Shown: positions 15,611 through 23,488 of the stretch, one piece after another
Numbering within the stretch: the stretch's first letter is position 1
How the letters are laid out: each line of letters opens with the position of its first letter
Source: JAPLZH01 sp964450345
GTDB lineage: Bacteria > Patescibacteriota > Minisyncoccia > Phycocordibacterales > PALSA-1337
Assembly (NCBI GenBank): GCA_964450345.1
Contig: CAYVEL010000002.1
Coordinates: 1 to 64,000, forward strand
Direction: 5' to 3'
Length of the DNA stretch: 64,000 nt
Notes under the pieces: model-generated
The model's database searches: none
What the model saw: only the letters and a program-made list of their open reading frames with translations
Told to the model about the DNA's origin: nothing
Program-made: the position numbers and the translations under genes

Positions 15611-15958
15611 TTAGAACTTTAGACCAGCTTCGCGAGCAGAATCTGCAAGAAGTTTTACCTTTCCTGCGTATAGATATCCACTTCTGTCGAATACGACTTT
15701 AGAAATGCCTAGATCTTTTGCAATCTTAGCAATTCCTGCACCGACCTCCTTAGCCTGATCTGTCTTCTTCTTAGCCTTTAGGCCTACTGAAGAGAAACTA
15801 GCTAAAGTATTTCTTGCATCGTCGTCTACTAACTGGGCGTAAATAAATTTATTTGATTTGAATATAGTTAAACGTGGTGTTTCCTTTGTTCCGGAAATCT
15901 TAGCACGCACTCTATTCTTTCTTCTTTCGAAGTTTGTGATGTTTACTAGTCTTGACAT
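15611..15958 (-). CDS. rplR: Ribosomal protein uL18
   Basis: 115 residues, normal length, with KNRVRAKISGTKETPRLTIFKSNKFIYAQLVDD and the C-terminal FDRSGYLYAGKVKLLADSAREAGLKF. It binds 5S rRNA. It is located in the spc fragment, 5 nt upstream of rpsE and 9 nt downstream of rplF. Confidence 0.96.
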   Translation of the reverse strand: MSRLVNITNFERRKNRVRAKISGTKETPRLTIFKSNKFIYAQLVDDDARNTLASFSSVGLKAKKKTDQAKEVGAGIAKIAKDLGISKVVFDRSGYLYAGKVKLLADSAREAGLKF

Positions 15959-15967
15959 AGATTTTTA

Positions 15968-16501
15968 TTATGCGGCTTTCTTACCCTGCTTTCTTCTAAT
16001 ATTCTCACCTTCATATCTGATACCCTTACCCTTATATGGTTCAGGCTTCTTGATAGCTTTGATCTTGTTAGCAAATGAGCCAACTAAATCCTTATCAATA
16101 CCAGAAATAGTGATGGTGGCTTTCTCAGCAACGACTTTAAGTCCTGCTGGAATTTCGACCTTTACTGTATGTGATAGACCTACAGACAAAGTGATGTCCT
16201 TAGGCTTCACGTCAAATTTGTAACCAATACCTTCAATAACCAACTTCTTCTCGAAAGGCTTGTGAACACCTTCTAGCATATTTCTTAAATGTGCTGCGTA
16301 TGTTCCCCATAGAGCCAGAGCTTCAAGAGTCTCTTCAACTGGAGTAAGAATTACTTCCTTTCCCTCCACCTTAATACTTACTGATGGTTTGAAAGATTTC
16401 TTTAATTCTCCTAGTGGACCCTTAACAACTAAAAAGCCGTCCTTAACAGAGACTTCGGTTTTTTCAGGTATTTGGATTGGTTTCTTTGCGATTCTTGACA
16501 T
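15968..16501 (-). CDS. rplF: Ribosomal protein uL6
   Basis: 177 residues with two L6 repeats. The N-terminus SRIAKKPIQIPEKTEV and the C-terminal KPEPYKGKGIRYEGE motif are canonical. It sits at the base of the 50S stalk near the sarcin-ricin loop. It ends in a basic RRKQGKKAA tail. It lies 12 nt downstream of rpsH. Confidence 0.96.
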   Translation of the reverse strand: MSRIAKKPIQIPEKTEVSVKDGFLVVKGPLGELKKSFKPSVSIKVEGKEVILTPVEETLEALALWGTYAAHLRNMLEGVHKPFEKKLVIEGIGYKFDVKPKDITLSVGLSHTVKVEIPAGLKVVAEKATITISGIDKDLVGSFANKIKAIKKPEPYKGKGIRYEGENIRRKQGKKAA

Positions 16502-16513
16502 ATGTTTTAGAAA

Positions 16514-16909
16514 TTACCAAATCTTGAATAATACCTCACCTCCGACATTCTGCTTTCTAGCATCTCCGTCGGTTAACACACCCTTTGGAGTAGATAAGAT
16601 AACGTTTCCAAAACCGTTTTTGAATACGTTAATATCCTTTGACTTCTGATAAAGTCTTCTTGAAAGGTGTGAAATTCTTTTAACTCCTCTAATACGAGGC
16701 TGACCGTCTACATAAAGGATCTCTATTACTAGAGTCTTTTCTGCAGGTGTATTTCCCTTAACTTCTACTGACTTAATGTAGCCAGATTTTAGAAGTACGT
16801 CTGCGATTGAATTACAAACTTTTGAGTAGGGGAAAGAAATAGCTGGAAGATTTGCATCACTAGCATTCTTAATCTTCACAATTAAATCTGCGATATGATC
16901 TCTTACCAT
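16514..16909 (-). CDS. rpsH: Ribosomal protein uS8
   Basis: 131 residues; DHIADLIVKIKNA at the start and the C-terminal NVILSTPKGVLTDGDARKQNVGGEVLFKIW. It binds 16S helix 21. In E. coli S8 is the translational repressor of the spc operon. The start overlaps the rpsN 3' end by 7 nt, implying coupled translation. Confidence 0.96.
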   Translation of the reverse strand: MVRDHIADLIVKIKNASDANLPAISFPYSKVCNSIADVLLKSGYIKSVEVKGNTPAEKTLVIEILYVDGQPRIRGVKRISHLSRRLYQKSKDINVFKNGFGNVILSTPKGVLTDGDARKQNVGGEVLFKIW

Positions 16910-17088
16910 GATGATTTTTTAATGCCTGGAATTACTCCCTGGTTTGCGAACTCACGGAAGCATATTCTGCAAATATCAAAGTCACGCATATATCCATGCT
17001 TACGACCACAGCGGAAGCAACGTCTTACGACGCGCGATGCGAACTTTGGCTTTTTCTTTGCCCTAGCAATTACTGATGTTTTTGCCAT
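16903..17088 (-). CDS. rpsN: Ribosomal protein uS14, zinc-binding type
   Basis: 61 residues, the short type Z form, with C24-x2-C27 and C40-x2-C43 as zinc ligands. It is a 30S head component. It is the first gene of the detached spc fragment. Its own promoter (17233-17261) and a leader of about 137 nt with a long-range stem (17123-17224) precede it. In most bacteria rplE is directly upstream; here rplE is 17 kb away. Confidence 0.96.
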   Translation of the reverse strand: MAKTSVIARAKKKPKFASRVVRRCFRCGRKHGYMRDFDICRICFREFANQGVIPGIKKSSW

Positions 17089-17122
17089 ATGAGCTAGATT
17101 TTAATAATTACGCACTTAATAA

Positions 17123-17224
17123 CAAAAAGAGAATTGGTTAGCTATGGTACACGGATTCTACGGCGTTAAGCCATATTTTCCGCATTTCCTAAGCTTCCAA
17201 TTACTGTTTTGCGCTCTCTTTTTG
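17123..17224 (-). promoter_or_regulatory. Structured 5' leader of the rpsN operon
   Basis: A 10-bp stem (CAAAAAGAGA at 17215-17224 with TCTCTTTTTG at 17123-17132, read on the minus strand) is extended by ATTGG/CCAAT (17197-17201 with 17133-17137), with a one-sided 13-nt bulge. The interior allows AAGC/GCTT, TATGG/CCATA and GGC/GCC pairings. It ends about 35 nt before the rpsN ATG. This could be an autoregulatory site for a ribosomal protein of this operon (for example S8). Unproven. Confidence 0.5.
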
Positions 17225-17232
17225 ACCTAACA

Positions 17233-17261
17233 AATATAACAGAATACCTTTAAATAATCAA
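17233..17261 (-). promoter_or_regulatory. Promoter of the rpsN-to-secY operon
   Basis: Minus strand TTGATT (17256-17261), 17-nt spacer, TATATT (17233-17238). The transcript would start near 17226, at the base of the structured leader. Confidence 0.75.
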
Positions 17262-17291
17262 GGTTTATATAGTTTTAGAAGTAAAAATTAA

Positions 17292-17320
17292 AGCCCCTCG
17301 TCTATCCAGACGAGGGGGCT
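17292..17320 (-). terminator. Terminator of the lipoprotein gene
   Basis: AGCCCC-TCGTCT paired with AGACGAGGGGGCT (one bulge), followed on the minus strand by TTTAATTTTT. It lies 20 nt past the stop of 17341-17778. Confidence 0.85.
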
Positions 17321-17340
17321 GAAAAACCAAACTAAAACTG

Positions 17341-17778
17341 TTAGCGTCTGTAATCGCGGGGACCAGGATTACCACGAGGCGAACCACCATGATCATTAAA
17401 CCTTACCGGCGGACGTCCATCTACATGCCTGACACCATGTTCACGCCAGTGAGAATTATGGCTACGCCAATAATGGAAACGTTCTACCCTCGCCCGATCA
17501 CAAGGAAGCCAGACACCCGCCGAGAAATAGACATAGGTTCCACCGGAAAATCCGATGCAATCATTATCTACCCAGTAATAAAAATCTGGTGGACCATAAG
17601 TTACCACCTGAACTGTTACTGGTGCTGGCGGAGGAAGAATGACCGGAGGAGGCGGTGGTGGTAATGGCTCGCTGTATACCACGGGATGATATGGTTCATA
17701 ATATCCATGAACAACACATCCAGAAGTAAACATAGACAACGAAGCCAAAGACAGAATACTGAAATGCACAATTTTCAT
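17341..17778 (-). CDS. Putative lipoprotein, proline- and aromatic-rich
   Basis: 145 residues from ATG at 17778. A signal peptide (KIVHFSILSLASLSMF) is followed by TSGC, a lipobox-like site with Cys as the predicted lipidated residue. A P-rich linker (PLPPPPPPVILPPPAPV) follows, then a Y/W-rich domain with two Cys (DNDCIGFSG, WLPCDRARV), and a basic R/G/H tail. It is probably anchored on the outer face of the cytoplasmic membrane or cell surface. Function unknown. A GTG start at 17814 is possible but would put twelve residues before the signal peptide. It is G+C-rich compared with neighbours and stands alone with its own terminator; possibly acquired. Confidence 0.55.
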   Translation of the reverse strand: MKIVHFSILSLASLSMFTSGCVVHGYYEPYHPVVYSEPLPPPPPPVILPPPAPVTVQVVTYGPPDFYYWVDNDCIGFSGGTYVYFSAGVWLPCDRARVERFHYWRSHNSHWREHGVRHVDGRPPVRFNDHGGSPRGNPGPRDYRR

Positions 17779-17947
17779 ATAAAGAACTTGAAGTAACCCC
17801 TGAATTGAGATCACTTCGATTTATATTATGCCATATTTTTATAATAAAATCAATTCTTCATACAGCTATAAATAATCCACTTTTTTAAAAAAGACATAAG
17901 AAAACGGAGTTATAATAATTAATGGGTAAATTAACTATAGGAGTTAT

Positions 17948-18160
17948 ATGACAAAAGATCCTGTGGAGTTAGAAATTCTGAGACTAAATATTCTCAAAGC
18001 CCGCGAGGCCATTACAGGCTTCAATCGCTGGGTTGCGGGAGTTAATCTTGGCCATGATCCCACAAACACGGAATGTCTGAGATGGTATGTGGATCATGGC
18101 GGTCCTCAGAACTTTGCACAAAGATATTCTCCCGCAGACCAACAGGTGCTGGTTGCGTAG
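17948..18160 (+). CDS. Small orphan protein
   Basis: 70 residues, soluble, not recognised. The N-terminal half is helical (DPVELEILRLNILKAREAI). A good Shine-Dalgarno sequence (AGGAG, 6 nt before ATG), a TATAAT at 17911-17916 and a strong terminator (18173-18196) make it a complete single-gene unit. Codon use is more G+C-rich than the ribosomal genes, as in the other islet genes. Confidence 0.5.
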   Translation: MTKDPVELEILRLNILKAREAITGFNRWVAGVNLGHDPTNTECLRWYVDHGGPQNFAQRYSPADQQVLVA

Positions 18161-18172
18161 AGATTGATTACT

Positions 18173-18196
18173 AGCCCGCGCGTCACCGCGCGGGCT
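18173..18196 (+). terminator. Terminator of the 17948-18160 gene
   Basis: Perfect 10-bp stem AGCCCGCGCG / CGCGCGGGCT with TCAC loop, followed by TTTTATG. Confidence 0.9.
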
Positions 18197-18254
18197 TTTA
18201 TGTTTCCTGATATATTCCCCACCACAATCACTAATACAATATTAAAAAGAAACA

Positions 18255-18272
18255 ACCGCGTTTTACCGCGGT
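18255..18272 (-). terminator. Terminator of the small zinc-ribbon gene
   Basis: ACCGCG / CGCGGT stem with a 6-nt loop. Minus-strand flank is GTTTCTTTTT. It abuts the stop codon of 18272-18496. Confidence 0.7.
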
Positions 18273-18496
18273 CATTCTGATTGAATATTCGCCCGCCAAA
18301 TTAAATTTCCAGGACTTTGACCAACTATAAAAACAAAATAGTCATGCCTTTTAGCAGGCTCTCCTGAATCCAAATGCAGTAAACCGCACTGGGTACAGGC
18401 GTAAGCCACTTTAAAAACACCATCCTTTACAAATAATTCGGGTTTAGATTTATTTAGTGTTTTACCACAAACACAGCAAGTGTTGTTGTTTAACAT
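18272..18496 (-). CDS. Small CxxC zinc-ribbon-like protein
   Basis: 74 residues with two CxxC knuckles: CCVCGK near the N-terminus and CTQCGL around residues 34-37. This suggests a zinc ribbon. No further domain is recognised, so the function is unknown; small zinc ribbons often bind nucleic acid or protein. Standalone unit with its own terminator. No Shine-Dalgarno sequence. TGA is the stop codon. Confidence 0.5.
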   Translation of the reverse strand: MLNNNTCCVCGKTLNKSKPELFVKDGVFKVAYACTQCGLLHLDSGEPAKRHDYFVFIVGQSPGNLIWRANIQSE

Positions 18497-18618
18497 ATTC
18501 TAATAGAACTATGTTGCCTAATTAATACTAATATAAATATAGATAAAACTGAAACAAAAAAGTGATTAATAAATCCAAAGGAACACTCCCCAGAAATTTA
18601 TATTAAAAAATTTTATCT

Positions 18619-19533
18619 CTACCACCTTCCACTCGCACCACCACCTCCAGAAAGCCCTCCGCCAAAACCCCCACCGAAACCTCCTCTACTTCCACCATGA
18701 CCAGAGCCACCAAACCACATTCCGCCACCTGGACCATTCTTAAATGGACCGTGTTTAGATAGGAAATAATCTACTATTAATCCGATCAGGACCAAGATAA
18801 CTACAGAAACTAATCCGAATATTGCACTACCGATAATAATCCAGAGAATCACGCCTACTATAGCCCCGATAATTCCACCATGCCACCACGCTTTTGATTT
18901 TGCTAGGAATCTAAATAAACTAGAAACTATTATAAAAAATATAATGAAAATAAATTCACCAAAAGAAGAACCGAGTGTATTTTTTATAGAACCAACAACA
19001 TTATTTCCAGAATTAATTACTGGATAATATTCATAAGCACCAGAAGAAGCATTCTTAATATCTTCCACAGCGGCACTGATACCGTCATAGTAATTACCCG
19101 CCTTAAAAGCAGGAACTATTTTACTCTGAATTATCTGATTCGCTATACCATCTGTAATATATGGCTCTAGACCATATCCCACTTCTATTCTCACCTCCCT
19201 ATCGTCTTTAGCGATTAAGAGAAGTACACCATTGTCTTTCTTATTCTTACCGATTCCCCACTCTGCAAAAAGTTTAACTGCAAAATTCTCTATATAATCA
19301 CCCTTCATACTAGGAATGATTACTACTGCTATTTCATTAGTAGTACTAGCTTCAAAAAGTCTAAGAGAATTTTCTAGAAAATTTTTCTGATCGCTTGTTA
19401 GAGTACCAGTATAATCATTTACGAAACCAGTAGGAGTTCCTGGATTATAGTAAGCATTAGCAAAATTCGTAGTCGAAAATAAGCCGACTACGAATAATGT
19501 AAATGCTATTAATACTGAGGAAATCTTACGCAT
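18619..19533 (-). CDS. TPM-domain membrane protein (YgcG-like)
   Basis: 304 residues. Signal peptide (1-27), then a TPM domain at about residues 35-165 (VNDYTGTLTSDQ..., TTNEIAVVIIPSMKGDYIENFAVKLFAEWGIG, LLLIAKDDREVRIEVGYGLE). Two or three transmembrane helices follow at about 190-262, and a Gly-rich tail ends GGGGASGRW. TPM proteins are found with LemA in many bacteria, and some have phosphatase activity in other lineages. It is directly downstream of lemA (17 nt), the usual pairing, so the two likely act together at the envelope. Confidence 0.85.
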   Translation of the reverse strand: MRKISSVLIAFTLFVVGLFSTTNFANAYYNPGTPTGFVNDYTGTLTSDQKNFLENSLRLFEASTTNEIAVVIIPSMKGDYIENFAVKLFAEWGIGKNKKDNGVLLLIAKDDREVRIEVGYGLEPYITDGIANQIIQSKIVPAFKAGNYYDGISAAVEDIKNASSGAYEYYPVINSGNNVVGSIKNTLGSSFGEFIFIIFFIIVSSLFRFLAKSKAWWHGGIIGAIVGVILWIIIGSAIFGLVSVVILVLIGLIVDYFLSKHGPFKNGPGGGMWFGGSGHGGSRGGFGGGFGGGLSGGGGASGRW

Positions 19534-19550
19534 TTAATAACCTAAAAAAA

Positions 19551-20114
19551 TTAAAACTTAACAGCTGGAGCCTTTTCTGAACCCTTATCAGCTTCGAAAT
19601 ATGCTCTATTTTCAAAACCAAATACTGAAGCTAGGACTGATGTTGGGAATCTCTTAATAGCAATACTGTATTCCTTTACTGCTTCATTATATCTTCCACG
19701 CTCTACGCTAACTCTGTTTTCTGTACCAGCAATCTCAGTCATTAATGTCTGAACATTGTCAGCTGATTTTAAAGTAGGATAATTCTCCATGATAGCAATA
19801 AGTCTACCTAGTGAAGTCTCTACAGCACCTGCGGCTTTAGCCTTCTCGTCTGGAGTAGTAGCACCCGCATATCCCTTTCTAGCTTCTGCAATAGCTGTGA
19901 AGATAGCTGTCTCCTGTTTCATTGTTCCCTGAACAGAAGCTACTAGATTAGGAATAAGGTCGAAACGTCTCTGATACTGTGATTCTACCTGTGCCCACTG
20001 AGTATTAACACTCTCATTAATAGTAACTAGTCTGTTATAACCGCTCCAAATGTATCCTATAACCAATAGGACCGCGACGGCTATAACCACTAAAATAATT
20101 GTTGATTTTTTCAT
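19551..20114 (-). CDS. lemA: LemA family protein
   Basis: 187 residues. One N-terminal transmembrane helix (about 4-23) is followed by helical LemA domain motifs: YNRLVTINESVNTQWAQVESQYQRRFDLIPNLV and RYNEAVKEYSIAIKRFPTSVLASVFGF. The exact biochemical role of LemA is unknown; it is an envelope-associated helical bundle. It is paired with the TPM gene downstream. A TATAAT lies at 20143-20148, about 28 nt upstream of the ATG. Confidence 0.93.
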   Translation of the reverse strand: MKKSTIILVVIAVAVLLVIGYIWSGYNRLVTINESVNTQWAQVESQYQRRFDLIPNLVASVQGTMKQETAIFTAIAEARKGYAGATTPDEKAKAAGAVETSLGRLIAIMENYPTLKSADNVQTLMTEIAGTENRVSVERGRYNEAVKEYSIAIKRFPTSVLASVFGFENRAYFEADKGSEKAPAVKF

Positions 20115-20175
20115 ATATTTAATTAAATTTACTCACATACCTATTATAGCAATATAATAAATTAATAAAAATAAA

Positions 20176-20201
20176 AAGGCGCCGAATAAATTCGGCGCCT
20201 T
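20176..20201 (-). terminator. Terminator of the orphan gene at 20218
   Basis: AAGGCGCCGAA / TTCGGCGCCTT 11-bp stem with TAAA loop; minus-strand flank TTTTTATTTTT. Confidence 0.9.
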
Positions 20202-20217
20202 AACGAAACACGAGCAA

Positions 20218-20724
20218 TCAAAGATATGCGTGTTTTCCAAACTGGTGGCCCAGCTGGCGAACGACGGACTTCTCGACCAAAACTGCACACGGACTAGGCA
20301 GCAAATCTTCAAACCATTTCGCCGTAAAATCATGCTGAATCAGATAATGAACTTCTTCTTCAAGCATGAGAAATGGCGAATTAACGTCACAGGTAATACG
20401 GAAAGCATCATTGATGTCCCCCACATTATGGAGATTAAAGACCTCGTCGAAATGGATAAGCACCTTCCCGGAATATGCAGGTCCATGTCCTTCTCCATAC
20501 AGACAGATGACGGTCCCAGGCCAAGCCTTAACCCTCTTCAGTCCACCATCAGGAAAACTGTTAGTTTGCAAATAGACCACTCGAGTATTTTCCTTAAGCC
20601 AGCTACTTGACCTGTGATTCGGATGAGGTATGTCTGACAGGTTATGAACCGCGACTTCTTCTCCCTCTCCGGCAACTGCAGTTAAACGATCCCCTCCGTG
20701 ATTCGGTATTCTTTTTCCACTCAT
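20218..20724 (-). CDS. Orphan protein, paralogue of the 20879-21316 product
   Basis: 168 residues from the ATG at 20724 (an in-frame ATG at 20757 would add 11). Not recognised. The C-terminal half aligns by eye with the next gene: D-x-A-F/H ... N-x-P-F/L-L ... EE ... KW-F/Y-E ... P. The N-terminal half contains GTVICLYGEGHGPAYSGK, matching VVLIYFKG...RSGK in the paralogue. Both look like soluble proteins with no signal peptide. G+C-rich relative to neighbours; single-gene unit with its own terminator. Confidence 0.5.
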   Translation of the reverse strand: MSGKRIPNHGGDRLTAVAGEGEEVAVHNLSDIPHPNHRSSSWLKENTRVVYLQTNSFPDGGLKRVKAWPGTVICLYGEGHGPAYSGKVLIHFDEVFNLHNVGDINDAFRITCDVNSPFLMLEEEVHYLIQHDFTAKWFEDLLPSPCAVLVEKSVVRQLGHQFGKHAYL

Positions 20725-20842
20725 AATAAACAATGTTCGGTTTAGCAGAATTCCCATTTCTGCCGTATTTTCATACTATTTATACAACTTTTAAGCAATA
20801 AAGTCAATAAGAAAAAGTATTAGGGCACACTATTACAATGAA

Positions 20843-20865
20843 AAGCGCCGGTGGTTCCGGCGCTT
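20843..20865 (-). terminator. Terminator of the orphan gene at 20879
   Basis: AAGCGCCGG / CCGGCGCTT stem with a 5-nt loop; minus-strand flank begins TTCATTG, so the U-run is short. Confidence 0.75.
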
Positions 20866-20878
20866 GAAAAAACTAAAA

Positions 20879-21316
20879 TCAACAATGAAATTCTTCGGCT
20901 TGATAGTCAAAATTCCGAAGAGCTTCCGCTATCCCCCTGATGACAGACTCAGGATATACACCCTCATACCACTTCATCGCTTTTTCTAAATCCCGAAGGA
21001 TCAATGCTTCTTCGTAATGCAAAAGAAGCGGACAATTAATCTTAACACTGCGCTCGTGTGCATCGTCAGCATTGTCTGCTAATGAATTAAATGGCTGATC
21101 GCCCCAGATTATCGTCTCAGTCACATTATCTATTCCACAATGCGAAGATGCTGTGCTTGAGATTTTACCGGAACGAACGAATGGAAGATTGCCCTTAAAA
21201 TAAATAAGGACCACCTTATCACCGAAAGAGATCCATCCTGCTTTACGCTCCGCTGGAAGGATAACTTCGGCGGCAGTATCCGCCCCGCTTTTCTTAACCG
21301 GCGCTATAGTTTTCAT
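20879..21316 (-). CDS. Orphan protein, paralogue of the 20218-20724 product
   Basis: 145 residues, soluble, not recognised. It resembles the neighbouring downstream gene (positions VKINCPLLLHYEEALIL...AMKWYEGVYPE against DVNSPFLMLEEEVHYLI...AKWFEDLLPS), so the pair probably arose by duplication followed by strong divergence. Gene-specific terminators separate them. No Shine-Dalgarno sequence. The 263-nt stretch upstream (21317-21579) holds no gene or clear structure that I can see. Confidence 0.5.
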   Translation of the reverse strand: MKTIAPVKKSGADTAAEVILPAERKAGWISFGDKVVLIYFKGNLPFVRSGKISSTASSHCGIDNVTETIIWGDQPFNSLADNADDAHERSVKINCPLLLHYEEALILRDLEKAMKWYEGVYPESVIRGIAEALRNFDYQAEEFHC

Positions 21317-21579
21317 ATTTAAATTACATCAGAGGTTTATGTTGATTTACAAGGTTCTTTTAGACACGGCTACACTCATAACCATGACGAACACTTCTAA
21401 TACCGAGCCCTCGGACCATAACCCTAATTTTTCACTCTAGTTCACTTCCCTGACTTTAATAGTAGCTGTGTACTCGAGAATATGCAAACTTCTAAAGAAA
21501 AACAAAAATAAAGAAATTCTAAAGTTAAATCAACAAGCGCATATTGAATATCTCCCCCACGCGCGATAATCTAATAAAC

Positions 21580-22284
21580 ATGAAAATACTAGTCGTAGAA
21601 GATGATAGATTCCTAGCAGATTCTATTTCTCTAAATCTCACTCGAGATGGTTTTATTGTCGATAAAAGTTATTCGGGGAAAGATGGGTCATATCTGGCGA
21701 GGACGAGTCATTATGATCTTGTAATACTAGATTACTATTTAGGAGACACTTTAGGATTAGATGTCACCAGAGAAATTAGAGCGAAAGATAAAGCGACTAA
21801 AATACTAGTTTTATCTGGAGAAATAGACTCGACTATAAAAGCTAAAATACTAGATGCTGGGGCTGATGACTACATAAATAAGCCTTTCTCTTATATAGAG
21901 TTAGTGGCTAGAATAAATGCTTTAAACAGAAGGAGTAACCATATGGAAGATGATTTTTACAATATACATGATTTATTTATAGACACGAAAAGAAACATTG
22001 TTAAAAGAGGTGGGAAAAATGTAGTTTTAACAAATAAAGAATTTAACCTACTGGAACTACTCGTTAAAGCCAATGGGATAATAGTAAACAGATCGGAGAT
22101 AATGGAGACTGTATGGAAAAAAGAAGCTGATCCTTTTTCGAATACAATAGAATCCCATATAGTAAATTTGAGGAGAAAAATAAATCTAGACAACAAAAAA
22201 AGAAATCTAATAATATCCTGTCATGGAAAAGGGTACCGAATAGATATTAATCAATATGGAAACAATACAACACAAAACAGTTAA
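21580..22284 (+). CDS. OmpR/PhoB-type response regulator
   Basis: 234 residues from ATG at 21580 (an in-frame TTG at 21544 would add 12 residues before the conserved start). The receiver domain has acidic E7/D8/D9, phospho-acceptor D51 in VILDYYLG, and the lysine in NKPF. A winged-helix DNA-binding domain of OmpR type follows (LTNKEFNLLELLVKANG...VWKKEADPFSNTIESHIVNLRRKI). GATAAT lies 9 nt before the ATG, so the leader is near zero. It overlaps the kinase gene by 29 nt, a likely two-component pair. Confidence 0.93.
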   Translation: MKILVVEDDRFLADSISLNLTRDGFIVDKSYSGKDGSYLARTSHYDLVILDYYLGDTLGLDVTREIRAKDKATKILVLSGEIDSTIKAKILDAGADDYINKPFSYIELVARINALNRRSNHMEDDFYNIHDLFIDTKRNIVKRGGKNVVLTNKEFNLLELLVKANGIIVNRSEIMETVWKKEADPFSNTIESHIVNLRRKINLDNKKRNLIISCHGKGYRIDINQYGNNTTQNS

Positions 22285-23488
22285 ATCTTTCTCAAAATTA
22301 CACATATTAATATCTATAACGCTTATATTTAGTTATATATACTCAATATATTTTTATAATTCAATTTATAGACCAATTACTCTATTATTTTTAATATTTT
22401 CAATTACAGCACACATTTATATAATTTTTAACAAAACAAATAAATACAATACCCTAATATTTATTTCCACTTTTGTCTCCATATTTTTTTATAGCATATT
22501 AACTTGGGGATCTTTATCTTCTGTAGTATTTATTTTTTGTTCAATAATGTTAATAGAATTTTCTACAATATTAAACTATAAAAGATACAACTTAATATCA
22601 ACAATAATAATATGTTCGATATTAATAGATATGATACTAAAAGAATACATATCTACTGATGTGTTAGTTAGAATTCTTTTTATAATATTAATTCATGCTA
22701 TATGTTTAATATATAAAAAAGAATTCGAAAAGAATATAAATAAAGTAAAAGAAACTACTGAAAAATTAGAATATTTAGATAGCGCAAATGAAAATATAAT
22801 TTCAAAAACCATTAACAAAACTTCAGATCAAATCAAAATAAATACTCTATACAGATCAACGATACATGATTTGATATCTATTGTGATGAGATTTGAAATG
22901 AATGATGAAACAAGAGAGAAAGAGGAAAATAAACTTAAATATCTAAGAGAACTTATTAAAAACACAATGAGAAACAATGAAACTTCGGATACAAAAACAA
23001 TTGATATTAAAAATGATATATCATCTTTAATAAGTGTTTTTGAGAATATATGTACAAGAGAAAATATTAAAATTACATATTCAACAACACTTAATAAATT
23101 GATCTTGGGAGAAAACAAATACTACCTACTCCAATCAATTTATAATATTGTTAATAATTCTATTGAAAATTTAAAATATTCTTATAAAAAACTTAAAATA
23201 ATTGAAATAAACGCTTTCCAATCTAAAGACAGTCTTAAAATAATAATTAAAGACAATGGTACTGGTATTAACAAAAATATAGAAAATGATATCTTTAGAC
23301 CACTCTTTTCAACAAAAGATTCCTCTACAAATTTAGGCATAGGACTATCAATTGTTAAAGATTATATTGAAAACAAACTAAATGGAACAATACTTATAGA
23401 AAGCACTGAAGATGGAACTATTTTCAGTTTTAATATACCATGTACACATGACCCTAATCTCCCTCCTCCCCCTAAAAAAGTCAGTTAA
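22256..23488 (+). CDS. Membrane sensor histidine kinase
   Basis: 410 residues. About six hydrophobic helices fill residues 15-155 and form the sensor. A coiled segment leads to H204 in STIHDLISIV (phospho-acceptor). The ATPase domain shows an N-box (NIVNNSIENL), G1 (DNGTG), an F-box (LFSTKDSS) and G2 (LGIGLSIVKDY). It would phosphorylate the upstream response regulator. No periplasmic sensor domain is visible, so it may sense membrane state. Extremely A+T-rich even for this window. The 3' end overlaps the PriA-like gene by 41 nt. Confidence 0.9.
   Translation: METIQHKTVKSFSKLHILISITLIFSYIYSIYFYNSIYRPITLLFLIFSITAHIYIIFNKTNKYNTLIFISTFVSIFFYSILTWGSLSSVVFIFCSIMLIEFSTILNYKRYNLISTIIICSILIDMILKEYISTDVLVRILFIILIHAICLIYKKEFEKNINKVKETTEKLEYLDSANENIISKTINKTSDQIKINTLYRSTIHDLISIVMRFEMNDETREKEENKLKYLRELIKNTMRNNETSDTKTIDIKNDISSLISVFENICTRENIKITYSTTLNKLILGENKYYLLQSIYNIVNNSIENLKYSYKKLKIIEINAFQSKDSLKIIIKDNGTGINKNIENDIFRPLFSTKDSSTNLGIGLSIVKDYIENKLNGTILIESTEDGTIFSFNIPCTHDPNLPPPPKKVS

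Noticed and set aside
18272..18274. TGA as a sense codon (Gly), as in Gracilibacteria
   Set aside because: TGA terminates this gene right next to a terminator, and conserved proteins in the window show no in-frame TGA. The standard code fits.
21317..21579. Possible RNA gene or regulatory element in the gap before the response regulator
   Set aside because: Only short weak inverted repeats are visible. No stem, promoter or terminator set is convincing.
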